Made by a program: the position numbers and the translations under genes | Origin: Spisula solida | Lineage: Eukaryota; Mollusca; Bivalvia; Venerida; Mactridae | Direction: 5' to 3' | Length of the DNA: 64,000 nucleotides | NCBI GenBank assembly: GCA_947247005.1 | Contig: OX365946.1 | Location: forward strand, 5,650,453 to 5,714,452 | The notes under the pieces: generated by a model | The model's database searches: none | Told to the model about the DNA's origin: nothing | What the model saw: the letters and a program-made list of their open reading frames with translations, nothing else | Part shown: in pieces, positions 1 to 10,149 of the stretch | How the letters are laid out: each line of letters starts with the position of its first letter | Position numbering within the stretch: position 1 is the first letter of the stretch

Positions 1-502
1 ATGTTAAATACAATAAAAGAACACGAAACCCGTCGAATACCTAGTATAATTGGCCGTTATAATCAGAAAAACAATAAATAAACCAGCGCGCACCGTGTCC
101 GTAAATCTCATGTAAACAGCGCAAGTTTAAAGACCGTTATCCGTACTGACCGGATTCGACCGGAACATTATTCGAATCGTTAAAACGAGCCTAAAAAGCT
201 ATCACTCATGGTGTTTTTTGTTTGTTTGTCGTTTTCTAACAAAATCATCTTAATTCCACTACAAATGTTCGTTAATTTTCTGTGTTTTAGCTTTAATCGA
301 GCTCATTTTAAGGTTCGACTCGATTAATTATTTTGCTGTGTCCGTTTGTTAGAAATCGAGCGCGCCAATTTCTGAGTCTTCTGATTGGTCGATAAGCCAA
401 TGACGTTTGACAATAACAATAGGAACGATGGCTGAAATTGAGGTCATAATTGCGATATAGTCGTGTTCAAGTTATCGGATTGACACGTTGCTGTGCATTT
501 TT
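1..502. other. no gene seen; presumed intron or flank of the galactosyltransferase gene
   Basis: I see no coding exon, RNA gene or clear repeat here. Because the first recognisable galactosyltransferase exon downstream starts in mid-protein, this stretch is most simply an intron of that gene. That is inference. Confidence 0.4.
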
Positions 503-1744
503 AGCTCACCTGTCACAAAGTGACAAGGTGAGCTTTTGTGATCGCTCTTCGTCCGTCGTCCGTCGTCCGTCCGTCCGTTCACAATTGCTTGTGAACACAC
601 TATAGGTCACAAATTTAGCCTGATCAATATGAAACTTGATCACAATGATCATCTTCATACAATCTAGGTCAAGTTCGATATTGGGTCATCTGGGGTCAAA
701 AACTAGGTCACTAGGCCAAATCAAAGGAAAACCTTGTGAACACATTAGAGGTCACAATTTGAGCCTAATCTTTATGAAACTTGATCACAATGATCATCTC
801 TATAAAATCTAGGTCAAGTTCCATATTGGGTCATCTGGGGTTAAAAACTAGGTCACGAGGCCAAATCATTGAAAAAGCTTGTGAACACACTAGAGGTCGC
901 AATTTGAGCCTAATCTTTATGAAACTTAATCATAATGATCATCTCTATAAAATCTAGATCAAGTTCGATATTGGGTCATCCGGGGTCAAAAACTAGGTCA
1001 CAAGGTCAAATAATAGAAAAACCTTGTGTAGTCACTAGAGGTCACAATTTTGGTCTCATCTTTATGAAACCTGGTCACAATGATCATCTCAACAAAATCT
1101 AGCTCAAGTTCAATATTGGGTCATCCGGGGTCAAAAACTAGGTCACAAGGTCAAATCATAGAAAAACTTTGTGTAGTCATTAGAGGTCAAAATTTTGACC
1201 TAATCTTTATGAAACTTGGTCACAATGATCATCTCAATAAAATCTAGGTCAAGTTCGATATTGGGTCATCCGGGGTCAAAAGCTAGGTCACAAGGTCAAA
1301 TCATAGAAAAACCTTGTGTAGTCACTAGAGGTCACAATTTGGCCTAATCTTTATGAAACTTGGTCACAATGATCATCTCAACAAAATTTAGGTCAAGTTC
1401 GATATTGGGTCATCCGGGGTCAAAAACTAGGTCACAAGGTCAAATAATAGAAAAACCTTGCGTAGTCACTAGAGGTCACAATTTTGGCCTAATCTTTATG
1501 AAACTTGGTCACAATGATCATCTCAACAAAATTTAGGTCAAGTTCGATATTGGGTCATCCGGGGTCAAAAACTAGGTCACAAGGTCAAATCACTTCAATA
1601 TGTCATTGGGTCTAAATGTGATGTAAATTATAAAGCATAAGACAATATGAAAATCTTGTACATGCAATTAATAGAGGCTACCATTAGGGATGCATGAACT
1701 ACTAGGACAGGTGAGCGACCTATGGCCCTTTGGGCCCTCTTGTT
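503..1744. mobile_element. dispersed element with about seven 145-bp tandem monomers
   Basis: The element opens with a near-perfect hairpin (AGCTCACC...GGTGAGCT, 503-536) and a short GTCCGTC run. About seven monomers follow between 591 and 1590, with equivalent bases recurring at 591, 736, 881, 1026, 1171, 1316 and 1460. A unique tail ends in GGGCCCTCTTGTTT. The hairpin terminus plus a core of tandem repeats resembles the pearl/Helentron-associated elements known from bivalves; that assignment is from general knowledge and is not proved here. Each monomer is rich in GGTCA hexamers. No target duplication was identified and the ends are approximate. Small ORFs in it are not credible genes. Confidence 0.75.
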
Positions 1745-1893
1745 TAAAATGTTATCGGTGTCTATCGCGAGATAAAGGTTCATTCTTCGTATACATGCTA
1801 TATATTTCATAGTGGTTTGACGTTTTCATATTTTTTTAAGAGCTGAAAGTGCGCTAAAAAATGTGCGCAATCTCCGACCGTGTTTAGGTCTAG

Positions 1894-1951
1894 TTAGTGT
1901 ATGTCTGTAGTGGCTGGACCGTCAGAATTTAAAGCAGCCACTTGCAGACAG
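1894..1951. repeat. imperfect hairpin
   Basis: GTCTG...GTGGCTG is followed after about 18 bases by CAGCCAC...CAGAC, giving a short stem-loop in otherwise unremarkable intronic DNA. No function can be assigned. Confidence 0.5.
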
Positions 1952-1992
1952 CTTATCTGTCTAGTAATACAATTAAAGCCAAATATTTCATG

Positions 1993-2070
1993 TGTCTGAA
2001 TGGTCGTGACAGTAAAACGCTTGATACAAATGTAAAAATAACTTTTGTCAGACCAGGTTCGAATCCCACC
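1993..2070 (+). repeat. tRNA-like sequence (pol III A and B box), pair 1 left
   Basis: A degenerate A box (TGGTCGTGACAGTAAAACGC) lies about 50 bases before a perfect B box (GGTTCGAATCCC), followed by a T-rich run that could stop pol III. The acceptor arms do not pair well, so this is a tRNA-derived repeat, not a functional tRNA. It faces a second tRNA-like sequence at 2327-2400 on the other strand. Confidence 0.55.
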
Positions 2071-2326
2071 AAAAAAATTTTTATTTTATATTTTTTAAAT
2101 GCACAGAACTAGCAAACTCCGTGCACTTCTAGTATATGTGACAAACCATATTTGTTGCATGTATATTGTAGGATTTAAGCTCGGAATACACAAATCATCG
2201 AAATAATTGAAAATAAAAAAATATATTGAATCGACACATTTTCATGGATGAATTATATTTATAAACAAAAAATATATTAACTTATGATCTCTTTAAATAA
2301 CATTAAAACAATGAATTTAAAATATG

Positions 2327-2400
2327 AGCGAATTGGGGATTTGAACCAACGATTTCGTTGTTAGGAGTTCTGATCGTTCCCGACGGCACTAAACTATGGT
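2327..2400 (-). repeat. tRNA-like sequence, pair 1 right
   Basis: Read on the minus strand it has an A-box-like TAGTTTAGTGCCG and a B box GGTTCAAATCCCC. It is not the reverse complement of its partner at 1993-2070, so the pair is not a simple inverted duplication. Cloverleaf pairing is poor; a tRNA-derived repeat is likelier than a tRNA gene. Confidence 0.5.
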
Positions 2401-3053
2401 TCGATTACAAACATATATCTGTAAGAATCATATCACTAAAAATAATGGCCTCCGAACGTAATAAATCATATGTCTACCTGCCAAAATTGACTAGTCGGAT
2501 AGGTCATGGCTCAGAGTTAAAAATTGAACTATATAACTCTTGTACAAATAATAACTTCGCTAAGTGTTGTTTGAACAATCCAAATCAGTTGTAAGTCTGA
2601 CGAATATGATAAGAAACAAGCCAACTCTGGTATGCATTGACCCAGACAGGCATGGCAATTATCTACACTAAAATATACCTTGTTAGGATTCATTTAAAAC
2701 TGTGGACGAACATGTAGTTCGAGCAACAAAATTTCTACAACAAACGATGAACATATTTCTTGCGTCATTTACACCGGGTCCCAACATCCTGAAGTATCTC
2801 AGTATAATTCGCATCTCATCTTAAATTTTGCCATGTGACTTTGAGTTAATTTCCTTGAAAGGCTATCTCAAAATTAGCATAATAAAGCAGAAACCTTACC
2901 TTGAGTATATTATAGTAAAATTTCAAGAGCTCGAGATTCTAATTTGAGCTGAGCCACTACTTGAAATGATCGCGGTCAGAATAGCAATGTTTTGCTTTGA
3001 AGTTGTACCATTATTATTATTCCTTCGATATAATGCGCTAGATAATATTTCAG

Positions 3054-3176
3054 ATTGCCTTACCCATCATTTTTTGGAGGTATTTGTGCTATAAAGAGAG
3101 AACACTTCCAGAGGATCAACGGATTGTCTAACCAATATTTTGGATGGGGTGGAGAGGATGATGATTTTCAACACAG
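3054..3176 (+). CDS. B4GALT-like: beta-1,4-galactosyltransferase, internal exon with the WGGEDDD motif
   Basis: This 123-bp exon lies between an acceptor (ATATTTCAG) and a donor (CACAG/GTTGGT). Its first base completes a codon from an exon not in the window. It then encodes LPYPSFFGGICAIKRE followed by INGLSN and GWGGEDDDFQH. This is the hallmark of glycosyltransferase family 7, in which the GWGGEDDD loop contacts the donor and acceptor sugars. The enzyme is a Golgi type II membrane protein that transfers galactose from UDP-Gal to terminal GlcNAc. The exon ends after two bases of an arginine codon, the phase needed by the exon at 3817. The exon carrying the DVD metal motif, the stem and the membrane anchor must lie to the left of the window. 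Which B4GALT subtype this is cannot be told from these exons. Confidence 0.92.
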
Positions 3177-3282
3177 GTTGGTTCTTGGATCACCCAATAT
3201 ATTTCGATTCTACTAAATAAATAATGTTTACCAAGGTTGTCAACGTGAAAATTGGTTATTAATTAAGAAATAATGAATACGT

Positions 3283-3606
3283 AGCTATGTTTTGTTGCGT
3301 AATAAAATATAGGGACGTGTTTGGATGCGTAGTAATTAAATCACGAGTGCGTAGCACGAGTGATTTAATGTACGCATTCAAGCGAGTGCCTATATTTTAT
3401 AACACAACAAAGCACAGCTTCCTGTTGATGATTTCCATTCTAACATCGCCTATACTCTGCCATTTATAGCACAACAAGACAGGTTGACGTCAAACTACTT
3501 TCTTTCCTAGGAACGTTACCGTCACAATTACGTCATTTATCATAGTATATGACGTCAAACGTGACGTCATCAATCAGCTATATTTTATCGCGGTAATAAA
3601 ATATGG
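3283..3606. repeat. foldback hairpin element, copy 1
   Basis: Bases 3283-3413 fold into one long imperfect hairpin. The left arm reads into ATTAAATCACGAGTGC, the tip is GTGCGTAGCAC, and the right arm returns as CACGAGTGATTTAAT, continuing through TATATTTTAT. A second palindrome, ATATTTTAT-cgcggta-ATAAAATAT, closes the element at 3580-3606. The same two palindromes recur at 32768-32914 and 33379-33407, so this is a dispersed family. The small ORF across the hairpin is a by-product of the repeat. It sits in the intron between two galactosyltransferase exons. Confidence 0.7.
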
Positions 3607-3816
3607 TAAGCTCAATATACGCAAAGAAGACCAATCTAACGTGCTATGTTAGAATTAGCTTCAATTTGGCGAATTTAGTTTATATCTACGATGTTTCTGA
3701 CGCCGAATTTAGTATTCTTGGTTATAAAACATTTTAGAACTGTTAAGCAACATGATTTTGATGGAATACTGATAAGTCCAGTCTGTATAACAAGTTAGTG
3801 CGAACTTTTATTTCAG

Positions 3817-3912
3817 ACTGAAGTTATCTGACTTGTATGTTAACAGATTGGCGAAGACTGAGGGACGCTATCATATGCTTTCACATGCTGCTGAGAAACC
3901 AAACCCAGAAAA
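3817..3912 (+). CDS. B4GALT-like: beta-1,4-galactosyltransferase, penultimate exon
   Basis: The acceptor is TTTATTTCAG. The exon encodes RLKLSDLYVNRLAKTEG then RYHMLSHAAEKPNPEK (first and last codons shared with neighbouring exons) and stops at AA/GTATTA. GRYHMLSH with a following KPNP matches the GT7 region. In bovine B4GALT1 a Met-x-x-His pair there (Met344, His347) helps bind the catalytic manganese; both residues are present here as M-L-S-H. A second possible acceptor (TTAACAG, 3841-3846) keeps the frame but would drop ten residues that align with the family, so I prefer the upstream one. The donor phase (two bases of a lysine codon) fits the exon at 35334 exactly. Confidence 0.88.
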
Positions 3913-6414
3913 GTATTACTTGCATATTATATTAGTTATTTAATATTATAATCGGATTACATTTGAACGTCGGCCGTTAAGAATTCCAAAAACAGCCTCA
4001 TTTTTTCCTCATGATTCTGTATGAAGGGTCAATTTTCATTCAAATGGCGTTTGACAATACCATGATAAAAATTCAGTATGCATAGTCAAAATGGCCTTAT
4101 ATATTCAAATCTACGGATTCCTAGTAATATCAGCGTTGATAACAATGTTTATCAGAAAACTGTGCGGTGAAACTTTATTAGTATGCTGTCCAGTATGAAT
4201 TATGAACCATAACTAACGCAAGTACTTGAATTGTTGAATACCCGTTATAAGTATTAATATACTAAGCAAACTTTCATAACAAATCACGTACATGAGTTTC
4301 GGGACCTGGTACAGGCTTCAATAAATGCTTGAAAACTTGACTGTAATTGCATTGGATAAGCAAAATACGTACTTAAAGTTGAATCACATTTCAATACATT
4401 GTGCATACATCTAAAAGATGATTTATTGGACTTGGAAAGCAGAATGCACCAGGAATAGCAGAACAAACAAGCCAAATCATACAACAAACAGCACGAAAGG
4501 CACAAAAACGCACACAAAACACAGACTACAAGAGCAAGCACAAGAGAGTCCAAACATCAACATTTGATAAACAATACTAAATAAAATTGAACTAAACAGT
4601 GATGGTGCGGCTGTGTGCTTTGTGATAGCCAAAAGTAACCTATACCTTCCGCCTCTTCAATCTTTTGCTTTTTTCTGTTCGTATAAACAACAATCTTGGA
4701 AAAGAATCAATATCAGTTTTAACTTGTTTTCCGATCCATTCACTTATTACATGTTTAAATATTGTATAAATGTAAGACTATTGAACATAAACGCAGTTTA
4801 ATGACAACATTCAGTATTTTGTAAAAACTATGTCTGGCGTTTATACGTTAAAATTGCGCTCTAATAGCGTACAATGGCTACGGACAATATCATATATTTA
4901 ACCAAATTGTTTTCTACAATGTTACAATGCAGTCAATTTATTTTGGTTTCGCTTTTATAATAATTATGTTGGAGAACTAAAGGGACATTATAACACGTAG
5001 TAGCTTCAACAGTTGTCTCCAATACATTGTACAATATCAAATAGACACGCTTGGTATACGCACTAACTTGATATATTCTAAATTTTTTAATTTCTTTACA
5101 GTCGTTTAAATCATTATTTTAAACTTATGTTCTCCCAATATTAAACATCACTTCAAACATCAATTACAATGTGTTTACATTCATTCAGCACGTGCACTGA
5201 ATTTCCGGCATTAACCACAAACCATGATAAATCAGACCATACCATAGAACTTTATCTTTCAAACATGAGTAAACAACCATTAAACCGTGTCGTAGAGAAG
5301 CAACAATTTGCGAAAATGGAATTTACTGACTAGCTTAATATACCATGCTTTCTAAGTTTGAATAATATGCATGTGTATACCTTCATTGGTAGCCGGAGGT
5401 CATTGGTCAATAAGGCTGAGGCAAAACCCGTATAACAATGCATTTACAACTGTCAGTCTAACGCAACAAACAACACACAAACAAACAACGTTTGTAGTGA
5501 TTACTAAATTATCAGTTACCTATTTTAAAAGTTTGCTCGATGCATAGAGTAAGAAATTGATCAATTGGAGTCAAATATCAGTTGCTAACCTCGGATAAAC
5601 ACAATACCAGTTGAAACTCTTTATTTGTACAGGTTGGGTAGCAAGGAACATGTGTTTCATAATAGTACGTTGTAGATTCATTAAAAGAGTATGTGTTCAA
5701 GTGCAAAGTAACAGCAGTGTGTTATTCAAGCGTTTAAAAGTGTTTCCAAAGCGTTAAGAGACAATATTCAATCTATTCACCTTGATCAAGAGTGTATGAT
5801 AAATTAACTGAAAGAAATATTCCATTGAATAATACGCTGGTGACTTCAGGACGATTATTTGAAACTAATGTTACAGGGAATTATGATCCACACAAACTGG
5901 ATTGACCGTTACAAATAAAACATGTTACTAATCTACAGGTCTACACAAATGGTGAGATGAAGTACACGGCGTCATATACACAGACAGTGTGTAATAAAGT
6001 GAAAAATAAGTTTCCAACAGTGATCTTTTAAGGGTATGACATAATAAAATTATGTAAGCAAATAAATCAACTGTGCAACAGGTAACAGCTCATAGTAAGG
6101 TTCGTTAATTTTTGGAATAATGTGTACATTTGTACATACAAAGACACCTTCAATAGAATTATTCACTATCATCAACATTTTTTCTTTTATCCGCTTCAAA
6201 ATATATAAGTGAATGAAATAACGTAACTGTTGCGACTGCTGTTTTATTCCTTGGAAATTTTACCCACTCTACAACATGCATACACATTCCTCAATAAGAT
6301 TTGTATAAACAAAACGCGGATGTAAGATCAGGGCGGATTTCTGACATTCACAGATAGACATATCAAACCTGGAAGTATAAACTCAGTGCAAGTTGGAAAC
6401 GTGTTAATTTAGCA
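3913..6414 (+). other. start of a 31-kb intron; upstream region of the first C1q gene
   Basis: I recognise no exon here. Bases 5166-5280 are repeated, diverged, at 44416-44530 upstream of the second C1q gene (shared GTGCACTGAAT and AAATCAGACCA). That block may carry shared promoter or UTR sequence, or simply be duplicated. A TATA-like TATAAA at 6304-6309 lies about 105 bases before the C1q start codon. Short ORFs in this stretch show no family features. Confidence 0.45.
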
Positions 6415-7515
6415 ATGACTATAGGAATAACGACAAGAGTTATTATGTTATTAGTTGCTGTTTTTTCCGTTTGTATAATATCGGTTGAGTGTAAAATGAC
6501 TGTCACGGAAAGACGTCTGCAGATATTGGAAAGAAAGTTCGCCACAAACGTGTATGAAATGAGTTTGTTACAACAGCGTACGGATTCCATCGAAGCCCGT
6601 CTTGAACTACTAGAAGACACGCCTGTGCCTACCCGACAACACGAACCAGCAAATAAAAATGAAGCAAAGGAACGCGATATTGATAACAAGAATGAAGCTT
6701 TATATAAAGCCTTCCAAGCTGAGAAAGTACAACGATTAAGATTAGAAGACATGTGTGAAGACTTAGAAAGGAACTTGAAGGAGGTTCAGGAGTCAAGTCA
6801 ATTGGAGAGACAGACAATGGATAAGAAAATAAACTTACTTATAGGTTTCCAACAAACAGTTAATCAATCCGTTATTCCAAAACAAGTAGAAGAGAACAGA
6901 AAGGATATTGGAGGCTTTAGAGAGGAAGTGAATACTAAACTAAAAACGCTGACAAACGAACTAAGTCAAAAAGTCAATAAGAAACAAGGTGACCTAAGAG
7001 ATGGAATTGATGAAATTCGAGAGCTGGTAAAGTCTAATACAGATAGTCTTAATGAGAAACTTGAACAATATAAGTCAGATGCTGTATCGTTCGTGGACAT
7101 TACTAACCTTCTAGACAAGAGAAAAATATCATTTTCAGCCCGCCTTGGCTCCAAAATTGCAGATCTCGAGCCATACAGTACGCTAGTTTTCAACCACGTT
7201 ATAACAAATCATGGACAAGCATATTCGGGTTCCACAGGGGTATTTACCGCACCGATGGATGGTGCTTATGTATTTTACGTTCATATACTGAACAATAGCC
7301 AGGTACTGGAAATGTTTTTAAAGAAAAACAACACAGGAATGATGTGGTTGTACCCACATGGATCTTGGCATGGAGCTGATGGAAATATGGTGGTGTTACA
7401 ATTGGCGAAAGGAGACAAAATCACTGTGGTTAAACATGGTGCATATGGTGAACGGCCATTCTATGTGCATCCGACGTGGACTACTTTTTCTGGATTCATG
7501 CTTTATGCAAATTAA
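6415..7515 (+). CDS. C1q-domain-containing secreted protein with coiled coil (C1q gene 1)
   Basis: The 366-residue protein is encoded in one uninterrupted exon. Residues 1-26 form a signal peptide (hydrophobic MLLVAVFSVCIIS then VEC), so it is secreted. Residues about 27-230 are charged, heptad-rich coiled coil with no collagen Gly-X-Y repeat; this is where it should oligomerise. Residues about 238-366 are a C1q/TNF-like jelly-roll domain: KISFSARLG, then FNHVITNHG, the signature stretch YSGSTGVFTAPMDGAYVF, and a terminal FSGFMLYAN. In bivalves such proteins act mainly as soluble pattern-recognition lectins of innate immunity; the ligand here is unknown. The start chosen is the first Met before the signal peptide and matches the paralogue at 47052. 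The gene lies inside the last intron of the galactosyltransferase gene, on the same strand. Residues about 43-57 (TNVYEMSLLQQ region) are absent from the paralogue. Confidence 0.93.
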   Translation: MTIGITTRVIMLLVAVFSVCIISVECKMTVTERRLQILERKFATNVYEMSLLQQRTDSIEARLELLEDTPVPTRQHEPANKNEAKERDIDNKNEALYKAFQAEKVQRLRLEDMCEDLERNLKEVQESSQLERQTMDKKINLLIGFQQTVNQSVIPKQVEENRKDIGGFREEVNTKLKTLTNELSQKVNKKQGDLRDGIDEIRELVKSNTDSLNEKLEQYKSDAVSFVDITNLLDKRKISFSARLGSKIADLEPYSTLVFNHVITNHGQAYSGSTGVFTAPMDGAYVFYVHILNNSQVLEMFLKKNNTGMMWLYPHGSWHGADGNMVVLQLAKGDKITVVKHGAYGERPFYVHPTWTTFSGFMLYAN

Positions 7516-8749
7516 AGCCGATTAGTAATATACGATATTAGTGTGGAATTATGTTGTATATCAGTCGTGTCCTATCAGATCCGTTATTTCAATCCGGGAC
7601 AAAACATTCTAACGGTACAATAACGAAAACCAAGGTCTTATCAAAACCAAGTAAATTATTTGAACAACACCAGAGTGTGTACGTTGGACATATATTTGAG
7701 CCGCGATCTGAGAAAAGGGCCCTTATGACATTTTTTGGAATTTTGTTTTTTGGCATTTTCTGTCGAAATAATCTTTCCTGTACACAATAAACATTTTTTT
7801 GTCAAAATTCCAAATATTCACAAAGTTATGACCTTCCAATGGAACCAATGACATGTATGTTTTTGTGCAAAAACGCACATCTCAACATTGACATATTTTT
7901 GTACTGTGTGTTAGTGGCATTATCCCACAAACGTTCACCTGCTATGAATCAACTTATCATTTGAATAATGGTACTTATTTGTGAGACGTTACAAATCTGT
8001 GTAAATATTTTACGCTTTTATTTTATTTTGGTTGCCATAGCAACCATTTCTTCAAGGAATAAAATATACCAAATTATCTTGTTTACTACTAATTATCATA
8101 AAAATATTACCAATGCCATATATGGCCATTATATTAATAAAGTCTATGACTAGATTTTTTTATTTATTTTGAATGGTTTTGCTTCTTCCGTTTCAATACC
8201 ATGGCAACCAATTCTTTTGAATTACTAGTACTCAAATATGTCGTGACACTAATGTGTATTTACCGCTAGTGTTTTATGTACATGAAGTCATATTGAAAGA
8301 ATAACAAATACATGCTATGCATAGTTGGATTTTTAAATTGGATATTATCTTATTGCTGTTGTCATAGCAACAATTACTCAATTTAACAATACTCTGCATT
8401 TATATACGTAAAGTCATAAATATTTTAGAAATGCTGATAACTGTTTGATTTTTGGTGCAATTAATGACGGGAAAGCTTAAATCAGGTAGTGTTAGGTATC
8501 ACATAGACTGGAATGGATCTACTTTGTAGTATTATGTACTACCCATGGAACAAGAAATGGCTTTAAAGTTAGGCATGAGTACTACCCGGGCCTTGAATTG
8601 CTGTACTGTATAGATAGGGTATCGGGCGGCTAAACTGTTCATAGCGCCTGGTATAGTTGTTCCGAGCAGCCTTAAGTTAATGTTTTTATATATTAAGCAA
8701 AAGGTTACTACTAACATATCGCAGTAAATTATTAACGAATACTCTGCTT
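7516..8749 (+). other. 3' flank of C1q gene 1, with a polyadenylation signal at 7786-7791
   Basis: AATAAA lies about 270 bases after the stop codon and is followed by a T-rich stretch, a sensible mRNA end. Beyond it the DNA is AT-rich intron with no gene or repeat that I recognise. Confidence 0.5.
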
Positions 8750-10085
8750 AATGACATTGTGGTCCGCCGATTCCAAAATCCTCACTTTTGTTTATATTTT
8801 ATGTTTTACCTCAAAAAGATATCAAGATGCACAACATTTTGACTTCAGATTATTAATATCTTAAGCGATAAGACAACATGTGCCTATCAAGGGTTTTATT
8901 ATAAAAAAACATCAATAATAGCATTGCTGTAAACCGTTTCTATTTTGTTAGATTTTACCCCAAAATATCGCATTACAACTAAAAGCTTACACAATCTTAT
9001 GATATATTATACTATAAGTTAGTACAATCAGGTTGCAATGATTTTTGATATAATACGATTATAAATGACACTGTGGTCCGCCGATTCCAAAAATCCTCAC
9101 TTTTGTTTATATTTTGTTTAAGTTTTACCCCAAAAAATATCTCAAGATGCACAAGGTTTTGACCCAAATTTTTATATCTTAAGCGGAAAGACAACATGTG
9201 CCTATCAAAGGGAATTATTATCAAAAAACATGAATAATGGCAATGCAGTTCACCGACTTCAAAATTCACCATTTTAGTTCATATTTTGTAAGATTTTACC
9301 CCAAAATATTCTATTTCAACTAAAAGCTTACACAATCTTATGATATATTATACTATAAGTAAATAAAATCAGATTGCAATAAATTTTAATATAATACGAT
9401 TATAAATGACACTGTGTTCCGCCGATTCCTAAAATCCGCTCTTTTGTTTATATTTTTTAAAATTTTACCCCCAAATATAACTCCAGATGCACAAGATTTT
9501 GACCCAAAATTAATAATATTTTAAGCGGAAAGACAGCATGTGCCTATCAAAGGGATTTATTATAAATAAACAAGAATAATGGCATTGCTGTACACCGATT
9601 CCAAAAATCACTATTTTAGTTTCTGTTTTTAAGATTTTACCCCAAAAGATCGTATCTTGAACAAAAGCTTATAAAATCTTATGATCTATTATACTACAAG
9701 TTGCTACAGTCCTATTCCAATGAATTTGGATAAAATACGATTATAAATGACAATGCGGTCGGCCGATTCCAAAAATCCTTACTTTTGTTTATATTTTGTT
9801 AAGTTTTACCCCAAAAATAGCTCAAGATGCACAAGCTTTTGACCCAAACTTATTAATATCTTAAGCGGAAAGACAACATGTGCCTATCAAAGTGATTTAT
9901 TATCAAGTAACATGAACACTAGCATTGCTGTGAACTGATTCCAAAAATCACTATTTTAGTTTCTATTTTTTTTATTTTACCCCAAAAGATCGTATCTTGA
10001 ACAAGAGCGTATAAAATCGTATGATCCATTAAACTACAAGTTGCTACAATCCAATTGCAATGATTTTTTATAACATTTTATAGGT
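8750..10085. repeat. about four tandem copies of a 340-bp dimeric satellite
   Basis: The landmark GGTCCGCCGATTCC recurs at 8761, 9075, 9416 and 9757 (spacing 314, 341, 341). Each unit has two related halves of about 170 bp, one with CACTTTTGTTTATATTTT and one with CTATTTTAGTTTCTA, each followed by TTTTACCCCAAAA. The array ends about 60 bases left of the giant foldback element. It is non-coding. Confidence 0.8.
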
Positions 10086-10139
10086 GGTTAGGGATAAAGC
10101 GAATCGTAAACATTTTTATATATCTTAAAATCTAATCAT

Positions 10140-10149
10140 CAAGGTTCGG
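10140..10149 (+). repeat. target-site duplication, left copy (CAAGGTTCGG)
   Basis: This decamer directly abuts the left inverted arm. It is repeated in the same orientation at 32113-32122, directly abutting the right arm, as expected for duplicated target DNA. Confidence 0.75.

Noticed and set aside
503..1744. Calling the 145-bp repeat element a Helitron outright
   Set aside because: The terminal hairpin and a possible CTAA end on the minus strand are suggestive, but hairpin spacing is wrong for a classical Helitron and no Rep/helicase is present.
3841..3846. TTAACAG as the acceptor for the second galactosyltransferase exon
   Set aside because: In phase, but it would remove residues that align with the GT7 family; the TTTATTTCAG acceptor 30 bases upstream fits better.
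4284..4553. Cysteine- and leucine-rich 89-residue minus ORF
   Set aside because: No splice signals, start context or family likeness; the composition follows the local A-rich sequence of the other strand.
6363..7193. Minus-strand ORFs opposite C1q gene 1 (and 47558-48059 opposite gene 2)
   Set aside because: Shadows of the well-supported plus-strand coding frame.
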